60,428 bases of DNA from Gnetum montanum (GCA_015680685.1 MNCI01007578.1:21489-81916), one strand, 5' to 3'; positions 1 to 11,106 are shown, numbered from the stretch's first letter. Notes: generated from the letters alone by a model not told the origin. A program made the numbers and translations.

Positions 1-636
1 AACACTTTGCAATAAAGCTATGCCAAATTCAATATCTACGAATTGTTCAAACTTCCAAGGCTCAAACAAGCAATATCTTCAAGACAATCCTATTATGCTA
101 CCAAAAATTGCTGCATAAACTATCATGTACGAGACTCTATTTTGGCTAGATAATAGATGTCAACGATTGCATTTAAACAGAACCTTTAAAAGACTTTACA
201 ATTTCTGATTCAAATACAACAGAAATTCACTTTAAAGATAAAAAGAAGCTATTCTGGTCCCATCAAAATACCAAAGATTTTTTGAACCCTCTCGACTACT
301 GAATTGTTCAACGACGTGACTACAAACAAAGGCTCTCTTCCAACAATCCCAATAGCAGGTCCCACACGTTGCACAATAATGAAATTTACTACTAAAATGC
401 TCTTAAGGGTTTTAAACACAAGTGCTTCTATGGCAAAATTTTAATAAAAATTTCTATTGGGCAACAAGAACAATAAGAGCAATCTAATAATCCCAAAATT
501 ACTTACCAAGGATGATACTATCTAAACCACTAGCTATACAATTTAAACAAAACAAAAAATGAAATACATAACTCACAGGACCATGAAAAAGAGGCTGAAA
601 TCTTTATTCTAGCAAGCCATCTTGCAAGCAATCGTC
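1..636. other. AT-rich flank of Tat-A, no gene seen
   Basis: This stretch lies outside the left LTR of Tat-A. It is AT-rich, has stops in all frames and shows no domain I recognise. Removing Tat-A would join it directly to 17901 onward, so both pieces belong to one older sequence. That sequence may itself be a repeat: a TATA-like word on the minus strand lies near 18070-18080. Confidence 0.5.
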
Positions 637-641
637 ACAAC
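637..641. repeat. Tat-A target-site duplication, left copy (ACAAC)
   Basis: ACAAC directly precedes the TG of the 5' LTR, and the same five bases directly follow the CA of the 3' LTR at 17896-17900. A 5-bp duplication is usual for Ty3/gypsy integration and fixes both ends of Tat-A. Confidence 0.92.
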
Positions 642-2029
642 TGAAACACCACAAAAATATTTGAGTTTAGCATCTGTCTGACAAGAAGCAGATCCCCATG
701 ACCCACGGGCGACTTCGGCTACATTTGAAGTCACACAAGACAATTTTAAAAATCAAAACATCTGGTTCTTACCAAAGTGTTGTGCCAGCGTATAAGCCCA
801 GCGTATACGCCCAGTTTTAAACCGAGCTGTGCTAGCGTCTATGCCCGGCGTCTATGCCCAGTGTATACGCCCGGCTCTCCGGCGTACACGCCCAAGTACG
901 GCAGATGCACACGCTCGACGACAAGATCTCCAATGGCAACATGAAGATTACACCAAAGAGCAAGGATTGAAACAAGTGAACATCCTTCGGCATATACGCC
1001 CGGCGTATACGCTCAACATTCACCAGCGTATACACCCAGCATATACGCCCGACGCTCAGCATACATGCTTCACACGCACACGCAGCAGGTGCAACAGAAG
1101 CAAGAATTGGAGCAAGTGGACGTCCAGCATCCATCAGCGTATACGCCCCAGCGTATACACCAACATCTATCCAAGTCTACGCCCGGCGTATACGCTGGCC
1201 TGTTGTAACGTATACGCCCAGTGTATACCATGTTTCTAAATTGTAACGCCCGGTCTATACGCCACGTGTCTCCCAGTCCGATTTTCCTGGTAACCCTACC
1301 CCTATAAATGGCCCAGTGTTCCGCATTTACCAGGTCGGCAAAAATTTACCAAAGCAAACCCAGAGCAATTACGCTGCAGAAACCCCCTTACGCTTACTCT
1401 TACGCTGGAAGTCCTGTACGTCGAGCAAAATCCGCGCTCCGCCTACCGTGTCAGCCGACTGCATCCCTCCGTCCACTGGGGCTTTACGTCTGCCTTGTGT
1501 CCCTACACAACTACGTTTGACCGGCACACAACATTTTAACTCTATAATCCACTGTTCATGCTTATTGCAAGTTCTTTTACAATTTTACGTTAATTTGACC
1601 CACGCTTCGTTTACGCCTGCTTACGTTTACGCTCCGTCTGCGTCCGTGTACGCTCACTGTTTACACCGTTTGCATTTGTTTACGCCTTTTGTACTTGCTT
1701 ACGCTGTTTATGCTGTTCATGCCTGTATACACTTACGCTAGGCCTATCTTTTTTTACGCTGTTCATGCTCGGCCTTGTTTACGCCCCTCTATGCTTACGC
1801 TGTCGGCTCCTGTTTCACCGTTTATGCTCTGTTTTACACAACCCAGCGTATAACACTTCAGTGGCATTCGGGGAAGTCCTTGTTTGATCCGCGTGTGGAC
1901 CATTCAAGGCACTCTGCCTTTGTCCACTCCAGCTTGCCCTCAAGCGGAGGCAGGGTTGACTGTGCTTGTCCGTGGATCTTTCGGTGCCCATAACGTTCCA
2001 GCCTTGCACCGACGATTTCGGTGGGCACA
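642..2029 (+). repeat. Tat-A 5' LTR
   Basis: The LTR begins TGAAACACC and ends GGGCACA. It matches 16540-17895 almost throughout. U3 (about 770-1250) is crowded with the palindrome GCGTATACGC and one-base variants, usually separated by CC/CCA spacers. A G-box (CACGTG, 1263-1268) and a TATA box (1303-1310) follow. R/U5 is rich in TTTACGCT-type words. The terminal bases can form a small stem (CCGAC/GTCGG in the 3' copy). Confidence 0.93.
1263..1310 (+). promoter_or_regulatory. Tat-A LTR core promoter: G-box plus TATA
   Basis: CACGTG at 1263-1268 is followed 40 bp later by TATAAATG at 1303-1310. The same pair, 35-40 bp apart, occurs in the Tat-B and Tat-C LTRs, whose other sequence differs greatly. 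The 3' LTR keeps its TATA at 17188-17195. G-boxes bind bZIP/bHLH factors in plants; the use here is inferred. Confidence 0.75.
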
Positions 2030-2034
2030 GTTTT

Positions 2035-2053
2035 TGGCGCTAGAAGGAGGGCC
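2035..2053 (+). other. Tat-A primer-binding site
   Basis: Five bases after the LTR, the sequence TGGCGCTAGAAGGAGGG begins. TGG at this position is expected to pair with the CCA end of a tRNA primer. Tat-B has nearly the same site (25453-25471). I did not assign the tRNA with confidence. Confidence 0.85.
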
Positions 2054-2441
2054 TCTTCGCTAAACAGACTTCATGTTCCTCAGCGTCTACGCTCATCAGC
2101 ATCTTCGCTGCCGTGTTAAACCCCCGACTCAGCGTCTACGCTGTCGATTCTTCAGCGTCTATGCTGCACAAACCCTAGCGTATACGCTGCATGCTTACGC
2201 CAGTGTTTACGCTGCATACCCTAGCGTATACGCTGCATGCTTACGCCAGTGTTTACGCTGCATACTTACCCTAGCGTATACGATGCATGCTTACGCCAGT
2301 GTTTACGCTGCATACCCTAGCGTATACGATGCATGCTTACGCCAGCGTTTACGCTGCAGTCTTACCTAGTAGATTCGTCTACGCCAGTCGCATATACTAC
2401 GTTATCTGCATCAATCCCGCACACTCGAACTGTCTATCATC
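2054..2441 (+). other. Tat-A untranslated leader with 46-bp repeats
   Basis: This is the leader between the primer-binding site and the first gag ATG. At 2173-2361 a unit of about 46 bp, starting CCCTAGCGTATACGCTGCAT, repeats four times (starts near 2173, 2219, 2269, 2315; the second unit has a 4-bp insertion). The open frame through this array is a by-product of the repeats. Confidence 0.75.
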
Positions 2442-4634
2442 ATGAATCCCATCAACATCACCGCTGCTACTACCCAGAACATTAACATCTCGGACACAAC
2501 GGCTGCCTAGCAACCTATCACACAACATATGGGAGGGCAATCCACAATGGGGCCCCATCGGTCGTTGAGGTTGCAAGGGAGAGACCCTGCCGCTAACATT
2601 ATAAGCCAAGACGAGTATAACTTCATCTGCATTAAGATGCAAGCAGGCATGGTGGTAGATTAGGCTGAAATGGAGGTAAAAAGGCAATTTGAAATCTTTT
2701 ACAGAGGGGGATATGAATTCATCCCTTCCCCATACGACGTAATCCCCATTCCAGAACAATTCTGGGAACTCTTTACGCAACTCCTTCTGCACAGGAGCCA
2801 ATCGCTAGACCAAATTACGGCAGACCCACAACGGGATGAGAAGGACAAATTCGCTGCGCAATCTGAGCATGAAGACTCTTATCATACTCTTAGTCCACAT
2901 AACCACATGAACCCCATATTTAACCCGGACATAGGGGAGACCATACCCCTCCAACCCTTTAACTCTGCTCACACCCCAGCACTGTTACAAGAAACATCCG
3001 CGTCAGCCCAGATCCCTCCCCAGGGCAACCCTTTGCCCAACGCCTTCCCTTTTACAGCTACAAGTTCATCCTCACAAGCACCGCCCCCTCACAGTAACGT
3101 GGGGGTGACGTTCCAGTCCCAAGTGGTAAGAATGCCACACGTTATACCCGTGTCCACATCTACCCACTACATCCCGCATGTCCAAACGCATACACCCCCT
3201 TTCACTACCGTAACCCAACAAGGGGCCTCCTCATACAACATGGCCAGACAATGGCTGATGATGGGCACAATGTTGCACCAAATTTCCCACCACTATGTAC
3301 CACCCCACACGTTGCCACCAGCTCATGTGCCTCAGGCACAGCCACGACCACAACAGCAACAACCTCCTCTCTATAATGTAGTGCCCCTAGTGCCATCTAC
3401 TGTACACTTCCCACAAACGCTACCACCAACAACGCAACTTTTAGCCTTCCAATCCACCGTTCAATAGTCTAACCCATACAGCCTGTCACAAGGCCAAACC
3501 GCCATGCTCCCAAGCGCTCAGGATTGGGCAGATGCCAAAAGAATGATGCAAGAATTAACTGATGAGGTAAAATGCCTCAAGACAACTGCTGACGGGGAAT
3601 TGAAGGTAGTAGACTTCTATAACGATGACCCCATCAGCTCTTCCATCCCGCCTTTAACTCTACCCAAGGGCGTCTCCCTACCAACACTAACCAAGTATAA
3701 TGGGGAGACAGATCCTAACGCGCATTTAATAATGTTTAAGTTAGAGTGTGCACTGCTACAAGCATGGCCCCATGCAATTCTTCGCGTGTTTCCCATGTCC
3801 CTCTTGGGGAGAGCACTCGATTGGTATAGGGTGCTCCCAAGAAACTCTGTTTCCTCCTTGGAAAACCTACTACACCAGTTTGTGACCAGGTTCAAATATA
3901 ACCTGAAACCTGAGGCCACCCTAGATAGCCTCATGCAGGTCAAGCAGACACCGCTTGAACTGGTCTAGAAATTTATTCAGAGATGGAGCGTAGCCCTCAA
4001 TGAGCTGCACGAGGAAATCTCCCAGACATACCTGCTCACTATTTTGAAAGGAGCCGTCAACGATTTGTTTAAATCCAAGCTGTACTACCTAAATGCATGC
4101 AATCTCAACCAAGCCTTTGAGCAAATTAAAAACATAGAAGAAGCAGCCCAAAACAGCAATGACCCGGCTTACATAGCCTTCAAAAATCAACATGCTAAAA
4201 AAGATAAAGAAAAGGCTAAAACAACTATAGCATCGATAGCAGGGGCACAACAACAAACTAGGCCGCCGCAAACCCCTGCTAATTACAACAAACCAACTCC
4301 AATGACTACGCAAGAACCATCGTCACAACATAATCCAGCGAACCGCACACGCAACTTTGAGAGGAAAGAACCCTTTCAATATACACCCCTGCCCATGAAG
4401 CCATCCCTACTTTTTGACCAGCTCCTAAAGGCCGGTTTAATGCAGCATAAGCAGTTATCTCTCGCGGCCATCCAAAGACATGACCGGTTCTGTCAACTCA
4501 TTCAGAACCCAAGCCTAGCAATGCCAGATGAGCCCCCTGTACCTAAAGGCTTCAGGATGGATCACTTTTGCAATTACCATCAACGAAATGGGCACGGAAC
4601 AGATTACTGTTTCACCTTGAAGCATGACCTGTAG
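2442..4634 (+). pseudogene. gag: Tat-A gag (broken)
   Basis: Gag is the structural protein of the virus-like particle. The frame starts at ATG 2442, a position matched by Tat-B (26179). A Pro/Gln/His-rich N-terminal third is followed by the retrotransposon gag domain (about 3590-4150; LTKYNGETDPNAHL and LYYLNACNLNQAFEQ are typical). A zinc knuckle near 4568-4610 has the Cys-X2-His-X4-His-X4-Cys spacing common in plant Tat elements. In-frame stops lie at 2508, 2661, 3465, 3966 and 4632; most are TAG where Tat-B or the context suggests CAG. No frameshift is visible before the knuckle. It runs straight into the linker and protease. Confidence 0.9.
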
Positions 4635-4637
4635 CGA

Positions 4638-6589
4638 ATGATCGATGAAGGCCAAATCACCTTCGACGAAGTAAACCAGATTCAACCGCAAAATCAAGCT
4701 ATGGGAGTCTATAAAGACCCTTTAAACACTAAAGAGGCACCATACACCATCAGTACAATCTTCCTTGACGATGATTCTGAGCCATCTTACGTTAACAGCA
4801 TATCTCCCAAATATACCCTGCCAACATCCAACAAACCTTTTGTAGTTCGCACGCCTGTCCCTGCCTCTACACCTACACCCCGGCCGTCCCATCCTTTACA
4901 ATGGTCGTATGTCGTTCAAATACCCCTGGCAGTGGCAACACCTAACACCACGACACGCGACAAGCCATATGTGGTGCGTGTCCCTCCTGTCACTCCCCTA
5001 AACGCACAAACTCCAAATAACCGGCCTACTCCTTTTATGGTCTGAGTACCCTCAGCAACCGCAATAGTGGAGGCCCAACCTTCACCCAAACCAACCCCAT
5101 TTGTCATTAGAATACCCAAAGGTCCCCAGGACTACCAACCTTTGTGTCACAAACACAACGCCAACCTAAGCCCTATGTTGTTAGGGTGCCTGTCCAACCC
5201 TCTAACCAAGCACATCCAACAGCACAAGAGTCACCCTGTCCAACCCCATATGTGGTAAAACTACCAGCACAAATCGAAATGCCAAAACCAACGGCACCCC
5301 CACGCCGCACGCGAGAACGTCCCGGAGATAGACTTACACGTGAACGTATGGAGAATGAGTGCCAAAGGTTAGCTCTGGGGCCACCTAAGCCCACTCCCCT
5401 CAACTCTGTGCCCATGTCATCATCTACCGATCAACCAAGCACAGGCAATGAAGGCGAGCCATCTGAAAAGCATGAATCATCCGAAATGACAACTCTGAAA
5501 ATTGACAAACCAACCAGACGGGAGATAAAATTGTTGGGTCCAATGGATCCAATCAGCACCGATAGAAATACCCCAAACAGTGAAAAATTCGCAACCGCCT
5601 TGACACAAGTCACGCAAGCATTAAAGCAAAAAAACACTTCACTAAGCTTGTATGACTTAATTCTGACATCTCAAACCCATCGGGAAGCTCTAGTGCGCAT
5701 GTTAACATCAATCCCGGTGAGTGAGGATTTACCCCCAAATGAACCCTCCATCCAGGCGGTGATGTTCTCACCACATGGGACTACTCCCAAACCTCTAAAC
5801 TTCCACGATGACAACATCAAGGTTGATAAAAGAACGAAGGAGGTGACAATAGCTCCCATGTTCATAACAATCTGCATAAACCGATTTAAAATACATAGGG
5901 TCCATGTAGACGATGGAGCTGCCACAAACGTCGTGCCATACCACATTATCGAGCAGCTGGGGCTTACTGAACTACTAAAACCAGCCACAACTACATGTTT
6001 AAAGTCGTTCAGTGGGTCATGTGTAATGGTGAAAGGCTCAATAACTTTAGACTTTATAGCGGGAGATCAATTCCTGACATCTGCTGAATTCCTCGTGGTG
6101 GACGAGATGCCAGGGTTCAACCTGATATTGGAAAGACCCTGGTTAGCCCAACTGAGAGCCGTCTCTTCCCCTATCCATCAGGAAATCCATCTGCCTTATG
6201 AAGGCAGAGAAATCATCATACATGGTGAAGCCGTTGCTCCTATTATCTTATCGCATGTGGACATGGACCAAGGCTCGAAAGTCGAACTTGAAAAGCCTAC
6301 TCAAAATAACAAAAGTCTGCGATCATCAGTGAGCAGTCAATCTTCCGACACAGAGCAAAAACCTCCTCAAACAGAAACGTCTGTGCCCCCTCGGGTAGAA
6401 ACTGATATAGAGTTACTTGGGGACACTGAAATATCTGAAAGCGCTAACACAGAAAACACTCCATCAGAGGTCCCTTGGGCCGAATTGCCATTTAATGTAA
6501 TCAGCGAAGGTGACGCTGAATACCGGATCATACCGGTTGAAAAATCGTCTAACATTAAAATGAAAAAGATCAAAAAATTGTTGAAGTGA
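4638..6589 (+). pseudogene. Tat-A linker plus aspartic protease (broken)
   Basis: After the knuckle comes a Pro-rich linker with about seven copies of a short motif of the form (K/T)P(Y/F)VVR(V/I)P, from about 4830 to 5270. The protease domain (about 5855-6230) carries VDDGAATNVVP at the active-site loop (Asp-Asp-Gly in place of Asp-Thr/Ser-Gly) and FNLILERPWL near its end. It would mature Gag-Pol. Breaks are a TGA at 5043 and a 1-nt frameshift near 5137-5143. The frame ends in a Lys-rich tail at 6589. No RT follows directly: the antisense gene is next, and pol resumes 5.3 kb later. Confidence 0.85.
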
Positions 6590-6604
6590 TCTTATCACTC
6601 TCAG

Positions 6605-6922
6605 TCCGAAACGACGTTAAACTATAAAAAGTCCAAAATGACACTAAACTACAATAAAACAAGAAAAATAATTAAAGGCTGCCCCCGGTCCGAAATGACA
6701 CTAAACTATCATATCCGCAATGACATAAAACTAGCCACGATCAGCGATGATCGGTCAGCCGAGAAATTTATTCGCGTCCTCCAAAACATCACTGAACTAC
6801 GCATGGGGCCCGAAATGGCCATAAACTATGCATGGGGCCCAAAATGGCCATAAACTACGCATGTGGCCCAAAAAGGCCATAAACTACGCATGGGGCCCAA
6901 AATGGCCATAAACTAGCACTTT
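6605..6922 (+). repeat. Tat-A boundary array 1 (TAAACT units after protease)
   Basis: Degenerate units (CGAAATGAC..TAAACT) pass into about four copies of a 29-bp unit containing GGGGCCCAAAATGGCCATAAACTA (given here as two joined parts, GGGGCCCAAAATGGCC and ATAAACTA). The array lies between the protease stop and the 3' end of the antisense gene. Tat-B (30303-30712) and Tat-C (23401-23525) have counterparts at the same place. Confidence 0.8.
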
Positions 6923-7147
6923 CTTTTCGTACTACGTTTATAATCGCTTCTTATATTGCACTTAAAACAGAAAATAGACCAAAATATTTTACGTTTCTAT
7001 GGCATATTAAACCCAAAATCAACAAAAATATATATATATATATATGCATGTTATTACATACAATTAACCATCTCTGTTCATTTCATAATGCTCAAGTTAC
7101 AGTTTTAGTATAAGTTTGAATCGAAAAAAAAGAGAAATCCTAAAATG
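6923..7147. other. AT-rich spacer with a TA microsatellite
   Basis: This spacer lies between the boundary array and the stop codon of the antisense gene. It holds a TA dinucleotide run at about 7028-7045. It would contain the 3' untranslated region of the antisense transcript; no clear poly(A) signal was assigned. Confidence 0.5.
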
Positions 7148-8764
7148 CTAAGCGTTTGGGGCATGAGGGTCGTCCTCCTCAGGCCCACCAGCATCAGAGG
7201 CCCCTGCTCCACTAGGGCTAGCTTCTCCAGTCTCATCTCCACCTTCATCCTGAAAAGAACAAAGAGGAAATAATCAACACAAAAAAAATGAGCGAATGTC
7301 AAAAGTTCAAACATTAGTTAATCAATTAACTCCGAAAAGAGACAAAATGCTTACCATAGGAGGTTCCCCCAAGCCAAATTCAAGCCGCCGTAGGATCTCC
7401 TCTTCAGGAACACTTACCCAGTCCATCCCATCGAGACCCAAGTCGATATCAGCCAGAGCCTTTGCTTTGTCAACGTCTGACCAGGTGGGACGTTTCAAAG
7501 GGAATTCGCCCACCGACACCTCCCCAGAGGCTGTCGTTATCCGTCGTTTAGGAGACTCCATCTCTACAATTGTGTTCTGGGCGAAGGTGTCAAAGGCGGA
7601 GCGTAGACCAAGACCCTCCTCAAACATCTCTAACAATCGCTTCTCAATAGAAACCTCTTTTAACGACTTCTTGTATTGGTGCTTGTGGTTCTTTTCATCT
7701 TGCCCCCATTTGCGAACTTTGCAGGCGAAAGCCTTCCAATCTTGACATTTGGTGTTCAGCAAATCAATTTGGGCTCTGTGCTCCCCTAGCCTCCGTATCA
7801 GCCCTGCATGGCGATTGAGAAGGATTCAATACCTTGTATACGTGACCTCGGAGGTCTACCAAGCGCGATCATTGTTTAATCTAGCTACGGCAAACTCATA
7901 TCGGGCCTTCAGATCGTCACGTTCCATTGACAATGTAGAATTCTCCTTCTCTTTCACCTAGATTTGGAGCCACAATTTTTCAATGGATCTCCTACACGTC
8001 CATACCATTTTGGCATTGTGAACGAAGCCCTCTGCTACCTCTTCATAAACAGGTCTAGGCACTTGTTCAATTTCAGGGGATAGTGTAGGCAAACTCTCCA
8101 TATCGATGGGTTCGGACGGGTCCCACCTCAGTTGGGCACCTGTCCATAGGAAAAGACAAACGTTAGAACAAACAGAATTGGGCATCAAACTCTAACATAG
8201 TAAAAATCTTTGGATGCATCCATACTTATGTTAGGATTGATCCGTTCGATTCGCTCGACAAAGCCACCCCAGCTACGAAATCCCTTTTACTTGGCATTTC
8301 CATTCAAGTAAAAGGTCCATCAGTGCGTGAGCCGCTCACCTTTGGAGGCACTTCGGGGGGGGTCTCTGACTCCTTCTCTGGGATGGTCTCACTCTCCTCT
8401 GAGTCAAACAAAAAATTCACAATAAGGTAATCCAGGAATATATTAGGCTGCATAACTAAGTAAAGAGACATACCGTTCCCTCTGATCTCATCCTGTGTCG
8501 GGGGGTCTCCAAGATCAAGGTCTCCTGTAAGAAAGCTGTTGAACATTTCTTCAGTTTCCGCTTGATCATTTAGGGGTTCGGTACCTCCCGTTCCGCCAGT
8601 TCCCTCCCCCAGCAATTCAGTTCCTCCTGTCAGGTTGGTTAACTCCTCGTCTTCTGGTATAGTCCGCAGATCGTGTCGCTTGACTACTCAATTCAAAACA
8701 AATGAAGTCAGTTGCATACAACCGGTAATCGTTACAACTATTGAAATAAAAATAAAAAGTTTAC

Positions 8765-10583
8765 CAGGAATTTTAAATCGAATCCGCTTCACTCTGGGCT
8801 GCTCAATCTCACTGGTGCCTTCAGCCGTGATGTTACGCTTCCCCAACTTGGATTTCGCTTTGCCTATTGTTTCCTTGACCACTCACTCCACCTTCCTTGC
8901 AGTAGGGGGTACTTCATCGAGATCCACCCCTAGGTTGTCGCGTGTGTGGAGCGAGGGGCCAGACGATCCACCCGTGGTAATCGTAAGGGATTTATCAATC
9001 CCCTCGGGGGCGTCTTGGGACTTGGCTGTGTCAAATAAGTGATTCACCCAGGGGCGAGATAACTGGTACCTATCACGCAAAACAAATTTGTTTTCCCCAC
9101 GAACCACCAAAAATTCAGCCAAGCAGCGAATATATCCGGTGAAGAAAGCGAAGGTAAAATGAGACTGTGCCTCTATGTTCGAATGCAGCCGCTCTATCTC
9201 TTTGGTCATTCCTGACAATAAAAACTCTGCCCAGTTGTAACGCACGCCAGCCTCTAGAACGGTGCGCATGACTCGCACTGCCTCAACACCGAGACTCTTG
9301 ACTTGTGATAGAGTCTTCCGAAACAAACACGCTCTAAATAGGGGATAAAGTTCGTTGACTTCCTCAACCTTCGTTCTCCCCTGCATTGGGAACCCTTTGG
9401 CACCCTTCCTCACCCCTAGCCAATCCTCTAAATCACGGATCATGTCAATTTCTTTATGCGTCCTGTCCATAACGACTTTTACNTGTCAAATGAATCTACA
9501 ATCCCGATCATCTCCGCTATGGACACATTTGGGCTAGGGGCTACAAAGAGTGCCATGAGGCCGGCATGCTCCAAACAGGCAACAATTGAGGGCGAAGCCT
9601 TTTTCCGTAACCACTTCTGGGCGGCACTAGTTTCACTGAATTTCATTGAAAGAGTAGTTTCAGTCCTCCCGGTCACAACAGAATCCCCGCCGGAGGTGGT
9701 GCCAGCTACAAAGGCAAACCCAAAACCTTCATATTAGCTTGACACTTGGCAATTGACCAAACCAAACACGACATCTAGGAAACTTGCAACTTACTTTCAG
9801 TGTTGGACTTTGAGGTTTCGCCCAGATCAGAAGCAGAGGGGAAAATCGGCCCATTAGGGGCCCAGTCTGCATGCAACCAGCCACACGCAGTACACTATGC
9901 AAACGCCTTTGAAAATCTCTTGGGGAAGTTCTTCATGGCGTCCCTAGTGTGGGCCAAAATGGTCCCGCGAAGGGTGGGACCCACCATGAACACTTCCACA
10001 GCCGTACGCGCCAATCCAATCCCATCATCTGGCGTTACTTTTGGCCTGTGGGAAGGCAAAAATGTGTGGCGAAACAAAAGTAAGTATTTGAATGTGAGAA
10101 AGAGAGGAATAACTAGAGCTAAAACGAAATTACCTTTCCACCCGGTATACTGTGCCGAGGGGATTCTGAAATAAAGTATGCGCACGGCCAGCTAAGAACA
10201 AAGTGTTTTTGACGTAGTTGGGTCCCTGCAGCAGCAGGTCCCACATGCGTGTCAATGGACGGGCCGATCTCGGACCACCGGGGGGAACCCCCTCAGCGAC
10301 AAGCGGCCCTTCATCAATGTCCTTCATAAACATCCTGACGCCTTCCGCTGCACTGGGTAACATGGCCTCAATAATACTCCGTGCCACATCTTCGCCTAGA
10401 TGAGACCAAACCACGACATAGAAATGGTCCAGCAAGAAGGCCAAAAATCCACAAGCCCCGTCCCGGAACCAGACCCCATTGTGCTCAACGACCAAATTCG
10501 GGGTCGGGTCACCACCCTCCAAAGGACCAAACCATGTCAACACCCCAACTAACTCAATCACTAGAAGGGGAGGCTCGATGTCT
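8765..10583 (-). other. aORF exons 2-4: long-form cassette found only in Tat-A
   Basis: This block of three exons enters in phase 2 and leaves in phase 1. It encodes about 545 residues with no motif I can name: a Trp/Phe-rich first part (WFGPLEGGDPTPNLVVEHNG), then a helical part with WAEFLLSGMTKEIERLHS and FAFFTGYIRCLAEFLVV. A distant likeness to the helical plant transposon-protein or plant mobile domains is only an impression. Neither Tat-B nor Tat-C has it. Tat-C joins exon 1 to exon 5 in a matching phase; Tat-B does not. Confidence 0.6.
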
Positions 10584-10664
10584 CTGCAAGCCATTAAAAC
10601 AAAACCAAAGATCAATATGGGAAACTTCACTTTGGAAATTAGACAATCACAGAAAATTTTTCTA

Positions 10665-11106
10665 AGTTACGCTCGGCATATACGCTGGGCATACAAAAAT
10701 AGTTACGCTTGGCGTATATGCTGAGCGTGTGAAAAAAACAGTTACGCTCGGTGTATACGTTGGGCATACAAAAAATAGTTACGCTCGGCGTATACGCTGG
10801 GCGTACGAAAACAGTTACGCTCGGCGTATACGCTGGGCACACGAAAACAGTTATGCTCGGCGTATACGCCGGGCGCACGAAAACAGTTACGCTCAGCGTA
10901 TATGCTGGGTGTACAAAAAACAGTTATGCTCGGCGTATACGCTGGGTGTACGAAAAACAGTTACACTCGGCGTGTACACTGGGCGTACGAAAACAGTTAC
11001 ACTCGGCGTGTATGCTAGGCGTACGAAAACAGTTACGCTGGGCGTGTACGCTGGGCGTACGAAGAACAGTTACACTCGGCGTATACGCTGGGCGTACGAA
11101 AATAGT
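10665..11106. repeat. 36-bp tandem array in aORF intron 1 (Tat-A)
   Basis: About twelve copies of a 36-bp unit, built as AGTTACGCTCGGCGTATACG plus CTGGGCGTACGAAAAC, lie in the first intron of the antisense gene. Each unit holds the LTR palindrome GCGTATACGC. Because 36 is divisible by three, several frames stay open on both strands, giving false 12-residue repeat peptides. Degenerate units continue to about 11260. Confidence 0.88.

Noticed and set aside
829-1239. Open frames of 100-136 codons on both strands inside the LTRs (also 16596-17131 and 24367-24791)
   Set aside because: Made by GCGTATACGC palindrome arrays, open on both strands at once, and differing between the two LTRs of one element.
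2073-2369. 98-codon frame in the Tat-A leader
   Set aside because: Translation of the 46-bp leader repeats; not conserved in Tat-B.
7296-7745. Plus-strand 149-codon frame over aORF exon 7
   Set aside because: It is the shadow of the minus-strand exon, which has the conserved protein, splice sites and matching length.
10665-11106. CRISPR-like repeat array
   Set aside because: Units are directly adjoining without unique spacers, and this is plant retroelement DNA.
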